From Streptomyces sp. CB02923 (GTDB lineage Bacteria; Actinomycetota; Actinomycetes; Streptomycetales; Streptomycetaceae), in NCBI RefSeq assembly GCF_001905005.1, contig NZ_LWKZ01000008.1:17884-81883 (forward strand): a stretch of 64,000 nucleotides of DNA, written 5' to 3'. The notes beneath the pieces were generated by a model, which did no database searches, was not told where the DNA came from, and saw nothing but the letters and a program-made list of their open reading frames with translations. Of this stretch, positions 1 to 8,838 are shown piece after piece. Numbering within the stretch: the stretch's first letter is position 1; every line of letters begins with the position of its first letter. A program made the translations under genes and the position numbers.

Positions 1-969
1 GCGCTTGGCGTAGTAATGGCCCTCGCGACGTTCGGGCTGGTTGTAGAAGGGGTGGCCGTTGTCGTAGCGGTGGTTGGTCCGCAGCAGTTGCTCGCTGCCT
101 CCGACGGGCAGGAATAGGGGGGTGCGGAAATTGGTGCGGGCGACGACCTTGGGCTCGGCGTAGTGCACATCGACCTCGTCGGCGTCGACGTAAAAGGCCG
201 GATCGCCGGTGAGCCGGTGGAAGGTCTTGCGGACCCGGCCCGGGGCTTCGAACCCTTCGGTGTAAGCGGCCAGGCCGCTCTCCTGCTCCTGCCGGTACCA
301 GGCGGGGCGGGAGAATTCGTCGAACGCGAAGGACTCCAGGATCGTCCCGGCGGGCAGGGTGCGGCCTGCAACCTGGAGAAGGTAGGGCTCATCGACGGAC
401 TCGATCACCCGCGACCGCCGCTCGTACAGCCGTGCCGTCACCCGTACCCGCCCGGTACCCGGCGTCAGACCGGCTGCCCGGCCGCTCTGCGAGGCCGATT
501 CGGTCACGTCGGCGACGGTGGGCGCCCAGGCCGTGCAGATCCGGTCCTGGGCGCCGCTGGTGATCTCCAGCACCACCGGCCGACCGCCCGCAGCGGGAGA
601 GCCGAGGCCGAGCACGCAGCCCGACAGGTCGTTGACGGCCATCAGGCGCCCGTTCTCACGCTGGGCGAACGCCCGCCACGCCTGACGCCAGTACGAGGTG
701 TCGGCGCCACTGTCGGAGAACTTCGGGCGCAGCGTCACCGCCGCCCCGGCACGGGCCTCCTGCGCCGTCAGGTACAGGCCGGTGGCTGCGTGCCGAAGCC
801 GCGCGTGGACGGCCCGGAAGCGCTCCGCCACCCACTCCTGCCGCCCGCCCCCGTCTTCCGGGGCAAGCACCACCGCGCCGTCCTCCGCCGCCACGGCAGG
901 CCGCGCCACCATCCCCGGATCACCGTGCAGACGTAAGACGAACGTTTCGGTGGGCCAGTCGACCAGCAT
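1..969 (-). CDS. Unknown protein, cut by the window edge
   Basis: An open frame on the minus strand starts at ATG 969 (begins MLVDWPTETF) and runs without a stop through base 1, so at least 323 residues are coded and the C-terminus lies outside the window. I do not recognise the family. Residues about 50-130 (LRHAATGLYLTAQE, then LMAVNDLSGCVLG) have the spacing of a beta-trefoil or ricin-like repeat, but this is a weak impression. The rest is soluble, rich in charged residues, with no signal peptide or membrane segment. Codon use is typical Streptomyces and fits a real gene much better than the plus-strand frames that overlap it. Its promoter must lie in 970-1170, just before the transposon debris. 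Confidence 0.6.
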   Translation of the reverse strand, partial: MLVDWPTETFVLRLHGDPGMVARPAVAAEDGAVVLAPEDGGGRQEWVAERFRAVHARLRHAATGLYLTAQEARAGAAVTLRPKFSDSGADTSYWRQAWRAFAQRENGRLMAVNDLSGCVLGLGSPAAGGRPVVLEITSGAQDRICTAWAPTVADVTESASQSGRAAGLTPGTGRVRVTARLYERRSRVIESVDEPYLLQVAGRTLPAGTILESFAFDEFSRPAWYRQEQESGLAAYTEGFEAPGRVRKTFHRLTGDPAFYVDADEVDVHYAEPKVVARTNFRTPLFLPVGGSEQLLRTNHRYDNGHPFYNQPERREGHYYAKR

Positions 970-1171
970 CTCAACACCCCTTCGTCAGGCAGGCGACGAC
1001 GTGTCGCCACAGGTTCGCCCCAGCGCCGTCCGCGCACCGGAGCACGCAAAATCGCACCGCTCCAGCAGCCGATTCGCAAGACCGCAAACCCCACCCCGGC
1101 AACCCGTTGCGCCACGCCGGGTGCTGAGGCTGGCTTTGTTCGTGAGTAGTGAGAGCACGTGTTGCTCAGAC

Positions 1172-2218
1172 GACATGCTCCGGGCTGATCTGGAAGCGCC
1201 GCGCAAGCAGCCGCACACGGTGAAGCGCATCTTCGAGCGGCTCCTGGACGAACACGGCGCCGTCGACACCTCCTATCCGATGGTCCGCGCCTACGTCACT
1301 GTCCGCCGACCTGAGATCCGCGTCGGGGCTGGCCGGTGGCCGGTTGAGGCCTTCGTCCCGCAGACGCACACCCACCTGCCCGGGGCACAGGCCGAGGTCG
1401 ACTTCGGGGACGTGACCGTGCGGCTCGGCGGCGAGTTGGTGGTCTGCTACCTGTTCGCGTTCCGCCTGCCCTGCTCCGGGAAGGCGGTCCACCGGATTTT
1501 CACCTCCTCCGGGCAGGAGGCGTTCTTCGAGGGCCACGTCCACGCTCTCAACACGCTAGGCGGGGTGCCGACCGGGAAAGTCCGCTACGACAGCCTTAGG
1601 GCCACGGTCTCCCAAGTCCTGGGCTTCTCCCGGCAGCGCGTGGAAGCCGAACGCTGGGTTGTGTTCCGCTCCCACTACGGTCTGAACGCCCTCTACCGCC
1701 AGCCCGGCATCCGCGGCGCCCACGAGAAAGGCGGCGTGGAAGGCCAGATCGGCTGGTTCCGCCGCAACCACCCCGTTCCCGTCCCCGACGTCACCACGAT
1801 CGCCAAGCTCAACGAGATGATCGATCAGTGGGACCTGCAGGACGAGGTCCGCCGGATCCGGTCCCGGCCACGGACCGTGGGCCAGTGCTTCGCCGCCGAG
1901 CAACCGCTGCTCGCGGTGCTGCCGGACGAACCGTTCGAGACGGGCTGGCTGTTCACCCCGCGGGTCGACCGCTACAGCCAGATCTGCGTCCGCACCAACC
2001 GCTACTCGGTCCCGGTCCGGCTGATCGGCCGCACGGTCCGCGCGAAGCTGCACGCCTCCGAGCTGGTCGTCTACAACAGCCGCGAGGAAGTCGCCCGCCA
2101 CGAGCGGCTGATCGAGAAGTCCGGCACCCGCCCGGAACTGGACCACTACCTCGAAGCCCTCATTCGCAAGCCCGGTGCCCTCCCCGGCGCCACCGCACTC
2201 GATCAGGCCCGAGCTGGG
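1172..2218 (+). pseudogene. istA: IS21-family transposase IstA, truncated at both ends
   Basis: About 345 residues match the central part of the actinobacterial IS21 IstA transposase, which is usually about 500 residues. Homology starts abruptly at MLRADLEAPRKQ (ATG 1175), so the N-terminal helix-turn-helix is missing. It stops after PGALPGATALDQARA, so the C-terminal part is missing too. The DDE integrase core is present: DFGDV, then RYDSL, then HEKGGVEGQ. The frame stays open upstream and downstream only through unrelated sequence. No istB ATPase gene follows. The element is dead by itself; it ends where a second transposase remnant begins on the other strand. Confidence 0.85.
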
Positions 2219-2234
2219 GCGGAACGGTGCAGTT

Positions 2235-2432
2235 TCACCCCCCGTGGAAGCGGTCGGGACGGATCGTGAGGGCGGCTATGTGCTGTTCGCTGATCTCGAT
2301 TCCGGTGAGGTAGCTGCCGGTGTCCAGGCGGACGGTCACCGGCAATTCCGTGCAGGTGATGGTCGCCGAGATCAGGTTCAGGGCAGTCTCGTAGCTGGTC
2401 AGCGGGTGGGCACGCCAGTTGAGGGAGAGGGT
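2235..2432 (-). pseudogene. ISAzo13-type transposase, C-terminal remnant
   Basis: Read on the minus strand, about 62 codons give LNWRAHPLTSYETALN, then TVRLDTGSYLTGIEIS and IRPDRFHGG. This is the C-terminal part of ISAzo13-family (Rhodopirellula-type) DDE transposases, whose usual end is FHGEWNYT. Here the Trp codon has become TGA at 2235-2237 and the following codons still read N-C-T, so the tail is a mutated copy. No N-terminal catalytic part is found upstream; the sequence joins directly to a lipoprotein signal peptide. I rely on remembered family sequence, so the family name should be confirmed by search. Confidence 0.6.
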
Positions 2433-2536
2433 CCGGAGGGGCAGCCGGTCGCCAAGGAGGCGGCGAGTGCGGTGGCCGCTGCGAGGCCGGCCAGGCGCTG
2501 TGCGCGAAGGCGGCCCCGGCGGACTGTCACTGTCAT
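2399..2536 (-). pseudogene. Lipoprotein signal peptide fused to transposon debris
   Basis: ATG 2536 opens a 45-residue frame. It has an arginine-rich start, a hydrophobic stretch (GLAAATALAASLATGC) and a lipobox with Cys32, which is a typical Streptomyces lipoprotein leader. After PSGPSPST the frame enters the ISAzo13 remnant out of phase and stops at 2399. The mature lipoprotein is therefore missing, presumably removed when the transposon inserted. It may still make a short exported peptide. Confidence 0.45.
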
Positions 2537-2549
2537 GGTCACGGCCGGG

Positions 2550-2700
2550 TCACCCGTTGCGGCGGTGTCGGCGTACCACGACCAGGCTTACCAGGTCGGC
2601 CGCACCGAGAGCGGCGACGCCGACGCCCAGAGCAATGGCGGTGTCGTTCGTACTGTCGGCGCCTTGGGCCCTACCGGTGTTGACGGACCGGGTGTCTGGC
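2550..2700 (-). pseudogene. C-terminal membrane-anchor fragment
   Basis: Directly after the MarR stop, a minus-strand frame reads through a polar stretch into ALGVGVAALGAADLVSLVVV and ends RRHRRNG. That is a single transmembrane helix followed by a positive tail, as at the end of a surface protein. No start codon or ribosome site precedes it in frame, so it is either the rest of a deleted gene or a very short gene with an unseen start. It lies 13 bp before the broken lipoprotein; the two may be leftovers of one operon downstream of marR. Confidence 0.3.
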
Positions 2701-3153
2701 TCAGGCCGGGTCCTCCAGGGCTTCGATGAGGAGATGAGACAGACGGCGGAACTCCTCGGTGTCGGCCCTGCCGAACTTCTCCAGTACCGGAGCCAGTCGG
2801 GCCTCGATCTGGAGGAAGGTCTCATCCATCACCTTGTGCCCCTTGGCCGTGAGATGGTTGTCCATCATCCGGCCCCGGGCCGGAGAGCGCTCCACCAGTC
2901 CCTCCTCCTGCAGGGTCCGGACGAGACGGCTGACGGCCTGCGGCGTGTGGACCGCGGCGCGCGCGAGCTCCGAGGCGGAGGCGCCGGGTGTCCGCTTCAG
3001 CTCCCGCAGCACCGTCCACTGTCCGAGGGTGAGTCCCAGAGGGTGGATGACCTGCTCGATCCGGTCGGCGAAGTGGTGCCGAATGATCCTGGACAGTGCA
3101 CCGATTTCGATCCCCTGGGGCAGCGGGTCGCCCGAGTTCTTCATGTTTGACAT
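2701..3153 (-). CDS. MarR-family transcriptional regulator
   Basis: This 150-residue protein has the size and layout of MarR regulators: dimerising ends around a winged helix at about residues 45-115 (LTLGQWTVLRELK, ASELARAAVHTPQAVSRLVRTLQEEGLVER, then a wing with RMMDNHLTAKG). MarR dimers bind palindromes near their own promoter and are usually released by small phenolic or drug-like ligands. It is divergent from an MFS exporter, and a perfect palindrome lies between them at 3174-3189. The likely role is repression of its own gene and of the exporter. No cysteine suitable for redox sensing is evident, so ligand control is more likely. Confidence 0.85.
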   Translation of the reverse strand: MSNMKNSGDPLPQGIEIGALSRIIRHHFADRIEQVIHPLGLTLGQWTVLRELKRTPGASASELARAAVHTPQAVSRLVRTLQEEGLVERSPARGRMMDNHLTAKGHKVMDETFLQIEARLAPVLEKFGRADTEEFRRLSHLLIEALEDPA

Positions 3154-3173
3154 GCTACCCGTCGCGTTCTACG

Positions 3174-3189
3174 TTGAACTGAAGTTCAA
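3174..3189. promoter_or_regulatory. Palindrome, probable MarR operator
   Basis: TTGAACT-GA-AGTTCAA has 7-bp perfect arms and a 2-bp centre. It lies 21 bp before the marR start and 145 bp before the MFS start. Length and position fit a MarR dimer site controlling both divergent genes. Confidence 0.6.
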
Positions 3190-3333
3190 TATGGAACCCT
3201 GATTCTATATCGGTCGGCTGCTCGCTGGAGCGATCGAGGTCTCCGTTTCAGGCCGGGGCACAGGTCCTGGGCCGGCCGATCCGTGGAGTCGACTCGGCTT
3301 CCGCCCCTCCACACGTCCGTACGGAGATGGATC

Positions 3334-4572
3334 ATGCCCGTGCCCACAGCCGCCCGTGCCACACCGGAGTCAAACGCGCGACAGCAGGCTCTGCCCGGCC
3401 GGCTGGTCGTACTCCTGGCCACTTCCTGCGGGCTGACCGTCGCCAACCTCTACTACGCCCAGCCGCTCCTGGAGATGCTGCGCCGGGCCTTCCAGCTCCA
3501 GGACTCGACCGCCGGCCTGCTGATCACCCTGACCCAGCTCGGCTACGCCGCCGGCATGGTGTTCCTGGTCCCCCTCGGCGACCGCATCGAGAACTCCCGT
3601 CTGGTCTCCGTCCTGCTCACCGTCACGGCCCTGGCCATGGCTGCCGGCGGCCTCGCCCCCACCTTCACCGTCCTGCTCATCGCCGCGCTCGTCGCGGGGG
3701 CCACCTCCGTCGTCGCACAAATCCTCGTCCCCTACGCCGCCGACCTCGCCCCCGATCACCTGCGCGGCGCCATGGTGGGCAAGGTCATGAGCGGACTGCT
3801 CGCCGGGATCCTGCTCTCCCGCACCGTCGGCAGCCTGCTCGCGGACGTCGCAGGCTGGCGCACCGTCTACCTGGTCTCCGCCGCCCTGATGGCGATCCTG
3901 GCCCTCGTTCTGCGCCGCGCGCTGCCCCACCGGGCCCCTACCAGCACCGATTCCTACACCGCGCTGCTGCGCTCCACGGCCCGCCTGATCCGCGTGCACC
4001 CGCAGCTGCGCCGCCGGTCCCTCTACCACGCCTGCATGTTCGCCGCCTTCAGTGCGTTCTGGACGACCATCTCCTACGTCCTGACCACCGCGCCGTACCG
4101 CTACTCCCAGCTCCAGGTCGGCCTGTTCGCCCTCGTCGGCGCCGCCGGCGCGCTCGTCGCCCCTCTCGCGGGCCGCCTCGCCGACCGAGGGCTCGCCCAC
4201 CGGCTCACCCCCGTGACCTGCCTGCTCGCCTCCGCCACCCTCATCTGGGCCGGCCTGGCCGCCCACCAGATCCTCGTCCTCGCCGCCGCCGCAGTCCTCC
4301 TGGACTGCGCCGTGCAGTGCTCCCTGATCTTCGGACAGCACGCCATCTACCAACTCGACGCAGACGCCCGCGCCCGGATCACCAGCGTCTACATCGCCAC
4401 CTTCTTCATCGGCGGCGCCATCGGCGCCCAACTCGGCACCCTCGCCTACCACGTGGGTAACTGGCATACGGTCACCCTCGCCGCGGCAGCCTTCCCCGTC
4501 ATCGCCGCGCTCGCCTGGACCACCGACCGCACCCACACCAGCAGGAAGCGCCGGGCAACAGGCACCATATGA
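3334..4572 (+). CDS. MFS transporter, drug-efflux type
   Basis: This 412-residue protein has about 12 hydrophobic segments and belongs to the major facilitator superfamily. The N-terminal block SCGLTVANLYYAQPLLEML followed by the loop PLGDRIENSRLVSVLL is typical of the YnfM/arabinose-efflux-like group of proton-coupled exporters. The start at ATG 3334 is chosen because GGAG lies 8 bp upstream; a longer in-frame start at 3283 lacks one. It is divergent from a MarR gene, and repression with ligand release is likely. A second MFS protein of the same subgroup occurs at 56117-57481. The substrate is unknown. Confidence 0.85.
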   Translation: MPVPTAARATPESNARQQALPGRLVVLLATSCGLTVANLYYAQPLLEMLRRAFQLQDSTAGLLITLTQLGYAAGMVFLVPLGDRIENSRLVSVLLTVTALAMAAGGLAPTFTVLLIAALVAGATSVVAQILVPYAADLAPDHLRGAMVGKVMSGLLAGILLSRTVGSLLADVAGWRTVYLVSAALMAILALVLRRALPHRAPTSTDSYTALLRSTARLIRVHPQLRRRSLYHACMFAAFSAFWTTISYVLTTAPYRYSQLQVGLFALVGAAGALVAPLAGRLADRGLAHRLTPVTCLLASATLIWAGLAAHQILVLAAAAVLLDCAVQCSLIFGQHAIYQLDADARARITSVYIATFFIGGAIGAQLGTLAYHVGNWHTVTLAAAAFPVIAALAWTTDRTHTSRKRRATGTI

Positions 4573-4710
4573 AGCCTGCTCCGCCGGCCCTCGGCCTTCG
4601 AGTCCTTGGCGCGGTTGGCGAGCCGTGGAGACAGGGCCGAGGTGACCGTGATGGGTACGGCGACGACTGTGTCCGCGGCGAAAAGAGTCTCGGCCGCGTA
4701 CCGCTGCTGC

Positions 4711-6099
4711 TCAGAGGCGGGTGTCCGACGGGTCGAAGGGGATGACGGTTCGGTACTTGCCGCCCGCCGCCTGGCGGGGTGGTTCCTCGGCGCGCTGGAT
4801 CGTGACGTGGTCGAGTTCGTTGTCGGCGAGGAGGTGGGTCAGCTCCAGGTGGGCGGTCTGCCACACGCGGTCCGGGTCGGCGCCGGCGGCCGGCAGGAGA
4901 CGTACGCGCAGTGTCGAGGGGGCGGTCTGCTCGACCTGGAACAGCTCGACTCCAGGGGTGCGGTCGAAGAGGGTGCCGAAGGCCAGGGGGGCGAGCTGCA
5001 CGGGGTCGGCGCTGCGGGTGGGGAAGGTGAGGATGTCGCCTGAGCGCCCTTGCACACGGATTGCGGGGAGCGGGTTGCCGCACGGGCACGGGTCGGGCCG
5101 GAGCATGACGCTGTCGCCGAGGTCGTAGCGCAGGAACGGCTGCACGCGGTTGGCGAGGTTGCTGATCAGCACGGTGTGCGAGAACTGGCCGGGCGGGGTG
5201 GGGCGGTGGTCGGCGTCGACCGGTTCGAGTACGGCCCAGTCGCTGTTGACGTGGTACCAGCCGTGGGCGCAGCTGTGGCTGAGGTAGGTGCACTCGGTGG
5301 CGCTGTACATCGCGCGGACCGTGGTGCGGAAGGCGCGGGCGATCCGGTCGGTGTCGTCCGTGGTCATCGTCTCGCCGGCCGGCTGGACGAGCACCGGGTT
5401 GATGCGCAGGCGGCCGGCTTCCTGCTCGGCGGTGAGCAGCATGATCGTGCTGGCGTATCCGATGATGAAGGCGGGGCGGTAGTCGTTGAGTTCGGCCACC
5501 AGCTGCGGCATCGGTGTGTGCACCGGGAGTGCCCGGAGCAGTTTGCTGCGCCATCCGCCCGCCAGGAGCGTGCGGGAGTACGCGGCGAAACCGACGTAGT
5601 GCCCGCCGGTGGCCACGAGTTGGGCGAAGCGACCGCCCTGGGCGGCTGCCCGGAGGAGGCCGGCGGGGCCCAGCCACGAGGCGAGCGCGCGGGAGGTGAG
5701 TGCGGCGCCCACGTCCATGTACCGGTCGTCGAGGACGAAGAGGCCGCGTCGGCCGCTGGTGCCCGAGGTGGTGGCCACCATGTGCTTGCCGAGGAACCGC
5801 TGTCCGATCCGGTCGGAATCGTCGGTGAAGGCGCGGACCTTCTCGTAGGTGATGGCGCGGTCGGTGGCCCAGTCGTCGAAGTGCCCCATCAGTGTCTTCT
5901 TGTCGGTGACCGGCAGCAGGGTCGGGTCCTCCACCCGTTCGGGCAGGCCGTGGTAGAGGGCGCGGTAGTACGGGGAGGCGGTCCGGGCATGGGTGACCAT
6001 GTCGGCCAACCGCTCGCGCTGCCGCCGCGTGACGGCGGGCATGCCCTCCTTGCGGGCCTTGCGGGCGTCCCGTCCGAGCCACGCTGCGTTCTCGGTCAT
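4711..6099 (-). CDS. Phenylacetate-CoA-ligase-like AMP-forming enzyme
   Basis: A 462-residue protein of the PaaK-like adenylate-forming family, which activates a carboxylate as acyl-AMP and transfers it to CoA or a carrier protein. Visible motifs are the P-loop-like MVATTSGTSGRRG at about 110-122, the core MYSATECTYLS at about 270-280, and a C-terminal block with RYDLGDSVMLRPDPCPCGNPLPAIRVQGRSGD, where the cysteine pair resembles the zinc-like knuckle in this family. The C-terminal part is short. ATG 6099 overlaps the stop of the upstream TetR gene by four bases, so the two are translationally coupled. The substrate is unknown; no phenylacetate catabolic genes are nearby. Confidence 0.75.
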   Translation of the reverse strand: MTENAAWLGRDARKARKEGMPAVTRRQRERLADMVTHARTASPYYRALYHGLPERVEDPTLLPVTDKKTLMGHFDDWATDRAITYEKVRAFTDDSDRIGQRFLGKHMVATTSGTSGRRGLFVLDDRYMDVGAALTSRALASWLGPAGLLRAAAQGGRFAQLVATGGHYVGFAAYSRTLLAGGWRSKLLRALPVHTPMPQLVAELNDYRPAFIIGYASTIMLLTAEQEAGRLRINPVLVQPAGETMTTDDTDRIARAFRTTVRAMYSATECTYLSHSCAHGWYHVNSDWAVLEPVDADHRPTPPGQFSHTVLISNLANRVQPFLRYDLGDSVMLRPDPCPCGNPLPAIRVQGRSGDILTFPTRSADPVQLAPLAFGTLFDRTPGVELFQVEQTAPSTLRVRLLPAAGADPDRVWQTAHLELTHLLADNELDHVTIQRAEEPPRQAAGGKYRTVIPFDPSDTRL

Positions 6100-6803
6100 C
6101 GTGCCGTGCTCCTTCGGGGTACGGGGGTGGTGTGCAGCCCGACCTGTTCCAGGACGGCGAGGAAGTAGGTTTTGACCTCCTGCGCGCCGGTGGTGTCGGG
6201 GTGTGCGGCGAGGTGTTGCAGGGCCGCACCGCTGAGCATGTGCTGAAGGATTTCCGGGTCGCTGTGCGGGGGGAGCTGCCCGGCTGCGCGGGCCCGCTCC
6301 AGGGTGGTGCGCACCGCGAGGCCGCGGTGGCTGCCGTGGGCCTTGTGGTAGGCGTGCAGCAGTTCGGGGAGGTCGTCGACCGTGCCGTAGAGGCGGCGGA
6401 TCAGCCTGCGTGCGCGGGGCGTTCCGAGGTGCTCGGCCCAGGCCGTGACCATGCTGTCGATGTCCGGCCAGTCCATCGAGCCGGGATCCACGTCCCGGTA
6501 TTCCCATTCGACCGCGCTCACCAGCAGGTCGGTCAGGGTCGGGAAGCGCCGGTACACGGTGGCGCGGGTGACTCCGGCGCGGCGCGCCACCTGCTCGATG
6601 CTGGCCCAGCCGACGCCCCGCTCGATGAGCAGTTCGAGCGCGGCCGCGAGGATTGCCTCGTCCGCCTCCCGACTGCGCGGCCGGCCGGGCGATTTCAGGG
6701 ATGGACCCGGGGCTGGGGTGGGATGGCTCTCGGGGTCTTCATCAATCTTCACACCAATACAATACAGCTCTGCTCTGTATTGTATTGGTGTGAAGCGGCT
6801 CAC
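6096..6803 (-). CDS. TetR-family regulator with operator at its start
   Basis: The TetR helix-turn-helix is clear at about residues 50-95 (ILAAALELLIERGVGWASIEQVARRAGVTRATVYRRFPTLTDLL, shortened here to its start and end), followed by a helical ligand domain. GTG 6803 has GGAG five bases upstream and gives 235 residues, but its first 18 codons run through a 47-bp palindrome. A start at GTG 6752, at the end of the palindrome, gives about 218 residues and would be leaderless or nearly so. The gene ends in an ATGA overlap with the ligase gene. It probably represses itself and the ligase. Confidence 0.85.
   Translation of the reverse strand: MSRFTPIQYRAELYCIGVKIDEDPESHPTPAPGPSLKSPGRPRSREADEAILAAALELLIERGVGWASIEQVARRAGVTRATVYRRFPTLTDLLVSAVEWEYRDVDPGSMDWPDIDSMVTAWAEHLGTPRARRLIRRLYGTVDDLPELLHAYHKAHGSHRGLAVRTTLERARAAGQLPPHSDPEILQHMLSGAALQHLAAHPDTTGAQEVKTYFLAVLEQVGLHTTPVPRRSTAR
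6748..6794. promoter_or_regulatory. 47-bp palindrome, probable TetR operator
   Basis: Two perfect 20-bp arms (TTCACACCAATACAATACAG and its complement) are separated by 7 bp. The AT-rich core can act as a promoter -10 region in either direction. The length would hold two TetR dimers. It lies inside the first codons of the longest TetR reading frame. Confidence 0.75.
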
Positions 6804-6888
6804 TCCCGCTCCGGCATCGTGGCCGGTCGGTACGCCGGAGACTCAGCGTTCCGGGTTGGCGGCCCTCGTGCGGCTGACGCTTCGGGCT

Positions 6889-7524
6889 TCAGGGTCGGTA
6901 GACGCACTCCGCCAGGGGCGCGTGCTTCTTCCAGCCCAGCGTCTCGTACAGTGCGTGCCCGGCGTCGGTCGCTCCGAGGACGCCGAGGTTGGCGCCCTCG
7001 TCCAGGGCCCGGTCGGCGAGCGTACGCATCACGAACTGCCCCAGCCCGCACCGTCGGTGGGCTCGCTCCGTCACCACCCGGTCCGCGACCGCGGCCTCGC
7101 CGAGCAACGCCATCTGCCCCTTGGCCGCCTGCACGCCCGCCACGTCCAGCACTCGGACACAGATGACGGATCCGCGGGTCTCCACGGTCGCGGTGTACCC
7201 CGCGGGCTCGACCGGGTTCGTGGCCATGAGGTCGGTTGCCATCAGGTGCCCGGTCTCCTCGTAGGCCACCGTCCAGCCCGGGAGCAGCCAGGGCTCGATC
7301 TCTTCCGGTTCCGCGGGCATCTTCAGCCAGGTCCGCGGCACGGTCACCGAGGCAGCCGCGCTGCGGACCAGCGTCTCGTCGACCTCGGGCAGGACATGGC
7401 GGCCCACTTCGTCGGAGTTGTCGCCCACCGCGACGTAAAGCCCCCAGGGCTTCTCGACGGGCGGCGGCGTCCGCCGCGATATGGCCCAGCCCGCCACCCA
7501 GGTCCTGACCGTGTCCAAAACCAT
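6889..7524 (-). CDS. GNAT-family N-acetyltransferase
   Basis: This 211-residue protein ends in a GNAT acetyl-CoA-binding core: a beta strand, then DRVVTERAHRRCGLGQFVMRTL with the Q/RxxGxG/A-type loop (RRCGLG), then NLGVLGATDAGHALYETLGWK, the typical closing strand and helix. The N-terminal half (residues 1-110) is less conserved and may bind the acceptor. It transfers an acetyl group from acetyl-CoA to an amine; the acceptor is unknown. It is 85 bp upstream of the TetR gene on the same strand but has its own start region, so shared transcription is possible but not shown. Confidence 0.75.
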   Translation of the reverse strand: MVLDTVRTWVAGWAISRRTPPPVEKPWGLYVAVGDNSDEVGRHVLPEVDETLVRSAAASVTVPRTWLKMPAEPEEIEPWLLPGWTVAYEETGHLMATDLMATNPVEPAGYTATVETRGSVICVRVLDVAGVQAAKGQMALLGEAAVADRVVTERAHRRCGLGQFVMRTLADRALDEGANLGVLGATDAGHALYETLGWKKHAPLAECVYRP

Positions 7525-7715
7525 CGAGCCCTCTCACTCCGTCAGCCGTAGCAGCGATGCGTAGTAGGTAGATGCGCGCATGGGGAGCCGTAATGGGCGC
7601 ATGCTGAGCGTGCATGTTACGTCGCCATGGGGCGTTCAGCATCCCGGTTTCGGTGCAGAGCCCGGCTACTGAAGAGATGCGGTGCGGCGGCTCCGGGGCG
7701 ACGCCATGGGTGTCG

Positions 7716-8507
7716 TCACACCGCGAGGGCAGGTGCCGGCCGTCGGTGTCGGTAGAGCAGCCAAGCCGTGCACGCGACGACCGGTACGGCGAGGGAGGGA
7801 ACGATCCACCACGGGGCGCCGAGCAGCAGGGCAGGGAAACCCACAGCAAGGCACGTGATCGTCATGGCGATGAGCAGCGGTCTGCCGTACGGGCGCCAGC
7901 CGTAGATCTCGCGACTACGGGGCCGGACCAGCCGCACCGAACCGGAGCCGAGCATCAGCGCCGCCAAGAGACCCGCGAAGGTGCCGAGGGCCGCTGTCAT
8001 CTGCGGTTCGTCGCGGGGTTCGTCGGAGGACTGCTGCCGTACGCCCTCTCTGCTGAGCGCCATGACGTTGCCGCGCCAGACGGTGCCGGTGACCTGGTCC
8101 CCCGGCCGGAGCAGTTCCAGCAGCGGGCCGGAATCGCCGAAGGACAGGACACCGTTCCCGACCGGCGCGCCGGACAGGGTCGCCTTGAAGCGGGAGTTCC
8201 GTCCGCCGTGCACCTCCGTGGCGTCGACGGTGAAACGGACCTCGCGCAGGCAGTCCTCCCACTGGCGTGCCGTCGTGTGGGCGGGGCACGGCGCGGCCGC
8301 CACGTGGTCCTGGTATCGCCTGACGTCGGTGGGCAGCCACACCGAGAACGTGAAGTAGCAGGCCACGGCCGGGAGGAGAGCCAGCATGATCAGGCAGGCG
8401 CCCCGGAGCCGCGTCCGGATCAGGGAGCGCGGGGCAGCCTGCCCGGTGTCCGGGGGCGGCAGCGGCCCGTTCGGCTGGTGGGTCGTATCCGCCCTCGTCG
8501 CTGTCAT
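7716..8507 (-). CDS. Membrane protein of unknown function
   Basis: The 263-residue protein has a polar N-terminus, one hydrophobic segment at about 36-56 (LIMLALLPAVACYFTFSVWL), an external domain of about 115 residues with two cysteines (CPAHTT and DCLREV), and two to three further membrane segments at about 165-250, ending in RRPAPALAV. The external domain contains GDQVTGTVWRGNVMAL, a small beta-rich element seen in many Streptomyces membrane proteins that I cannot name. It is monocistronic in appearance. No enzyme motif is seen. Confidence 0.65.
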   Translation of the reverse strand: MTATRADTTHQPNGPLPPPDTGQAAPRSLIRTRLRGACLIMLALLPAVACYFTFSVWLPTDVRRYQDHVAAAPCPAHTTARQWEDCLREVRFTVDATEVHGGRNSRFKATLSGAPVGNGVLSFGDSGPLLELLRPGDQVTGTVWRGNVMALSREGVRQQSSDEPRDEPQMTAALGTFAGLLAALMLGSGSVRLVRPRSREIYGWRPYGRPLLIAMTITCLAVGFPALLLGAPWWIVPSLAVPVVACTAWLLYRHRRPAPALAV

Positions 8508-8838
8508 TTCCGTTCTCCTTGCCGGTCCGGAAAAGTGCGCCTCTTGCGCAGCGCTCCCGGTCCTTTCGCCACGGTTTCATCGTGCGGGAGGCGGCGAAAA
8601 GGGGCGCTACCGGAAACCGGGGTGGTCTTTGCCTTCCGTACTCCGGCAAGGTCAAGGGAACATCGTGGAGGGGGATTTGCTCTCTGGGATGAGGTCTGGT
8701 TCGGCTGGCGGGGAGTGTGGTGGCTGAATTCGTTCGCGTACGCGGACCGGGCTACCGGGAGAGGGCGGAGTCCGAAGCCGCGCAGGGCAGGCGGGTGCGG
8801 TACCGATTTCGACGGTTCCGTGTCCGGGCTTGGCGTGC
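8508..8838. other. Gap without a recognisable gene
   Basis: These 331 bases separate two minus-strand genes. Frames across them have no ribosome site or family resemblance. They must contain the promoter of the membrane protein at 7716-8507. Confidence 0.5.

Noticed and set aside
4499..6229. Long Arg/Pro-rich minus-strand frame over the ligase gene
   Set aside because: It is a shadow of the PaaK-like gene in another frame: low-complexity, no family, no ribosome site.
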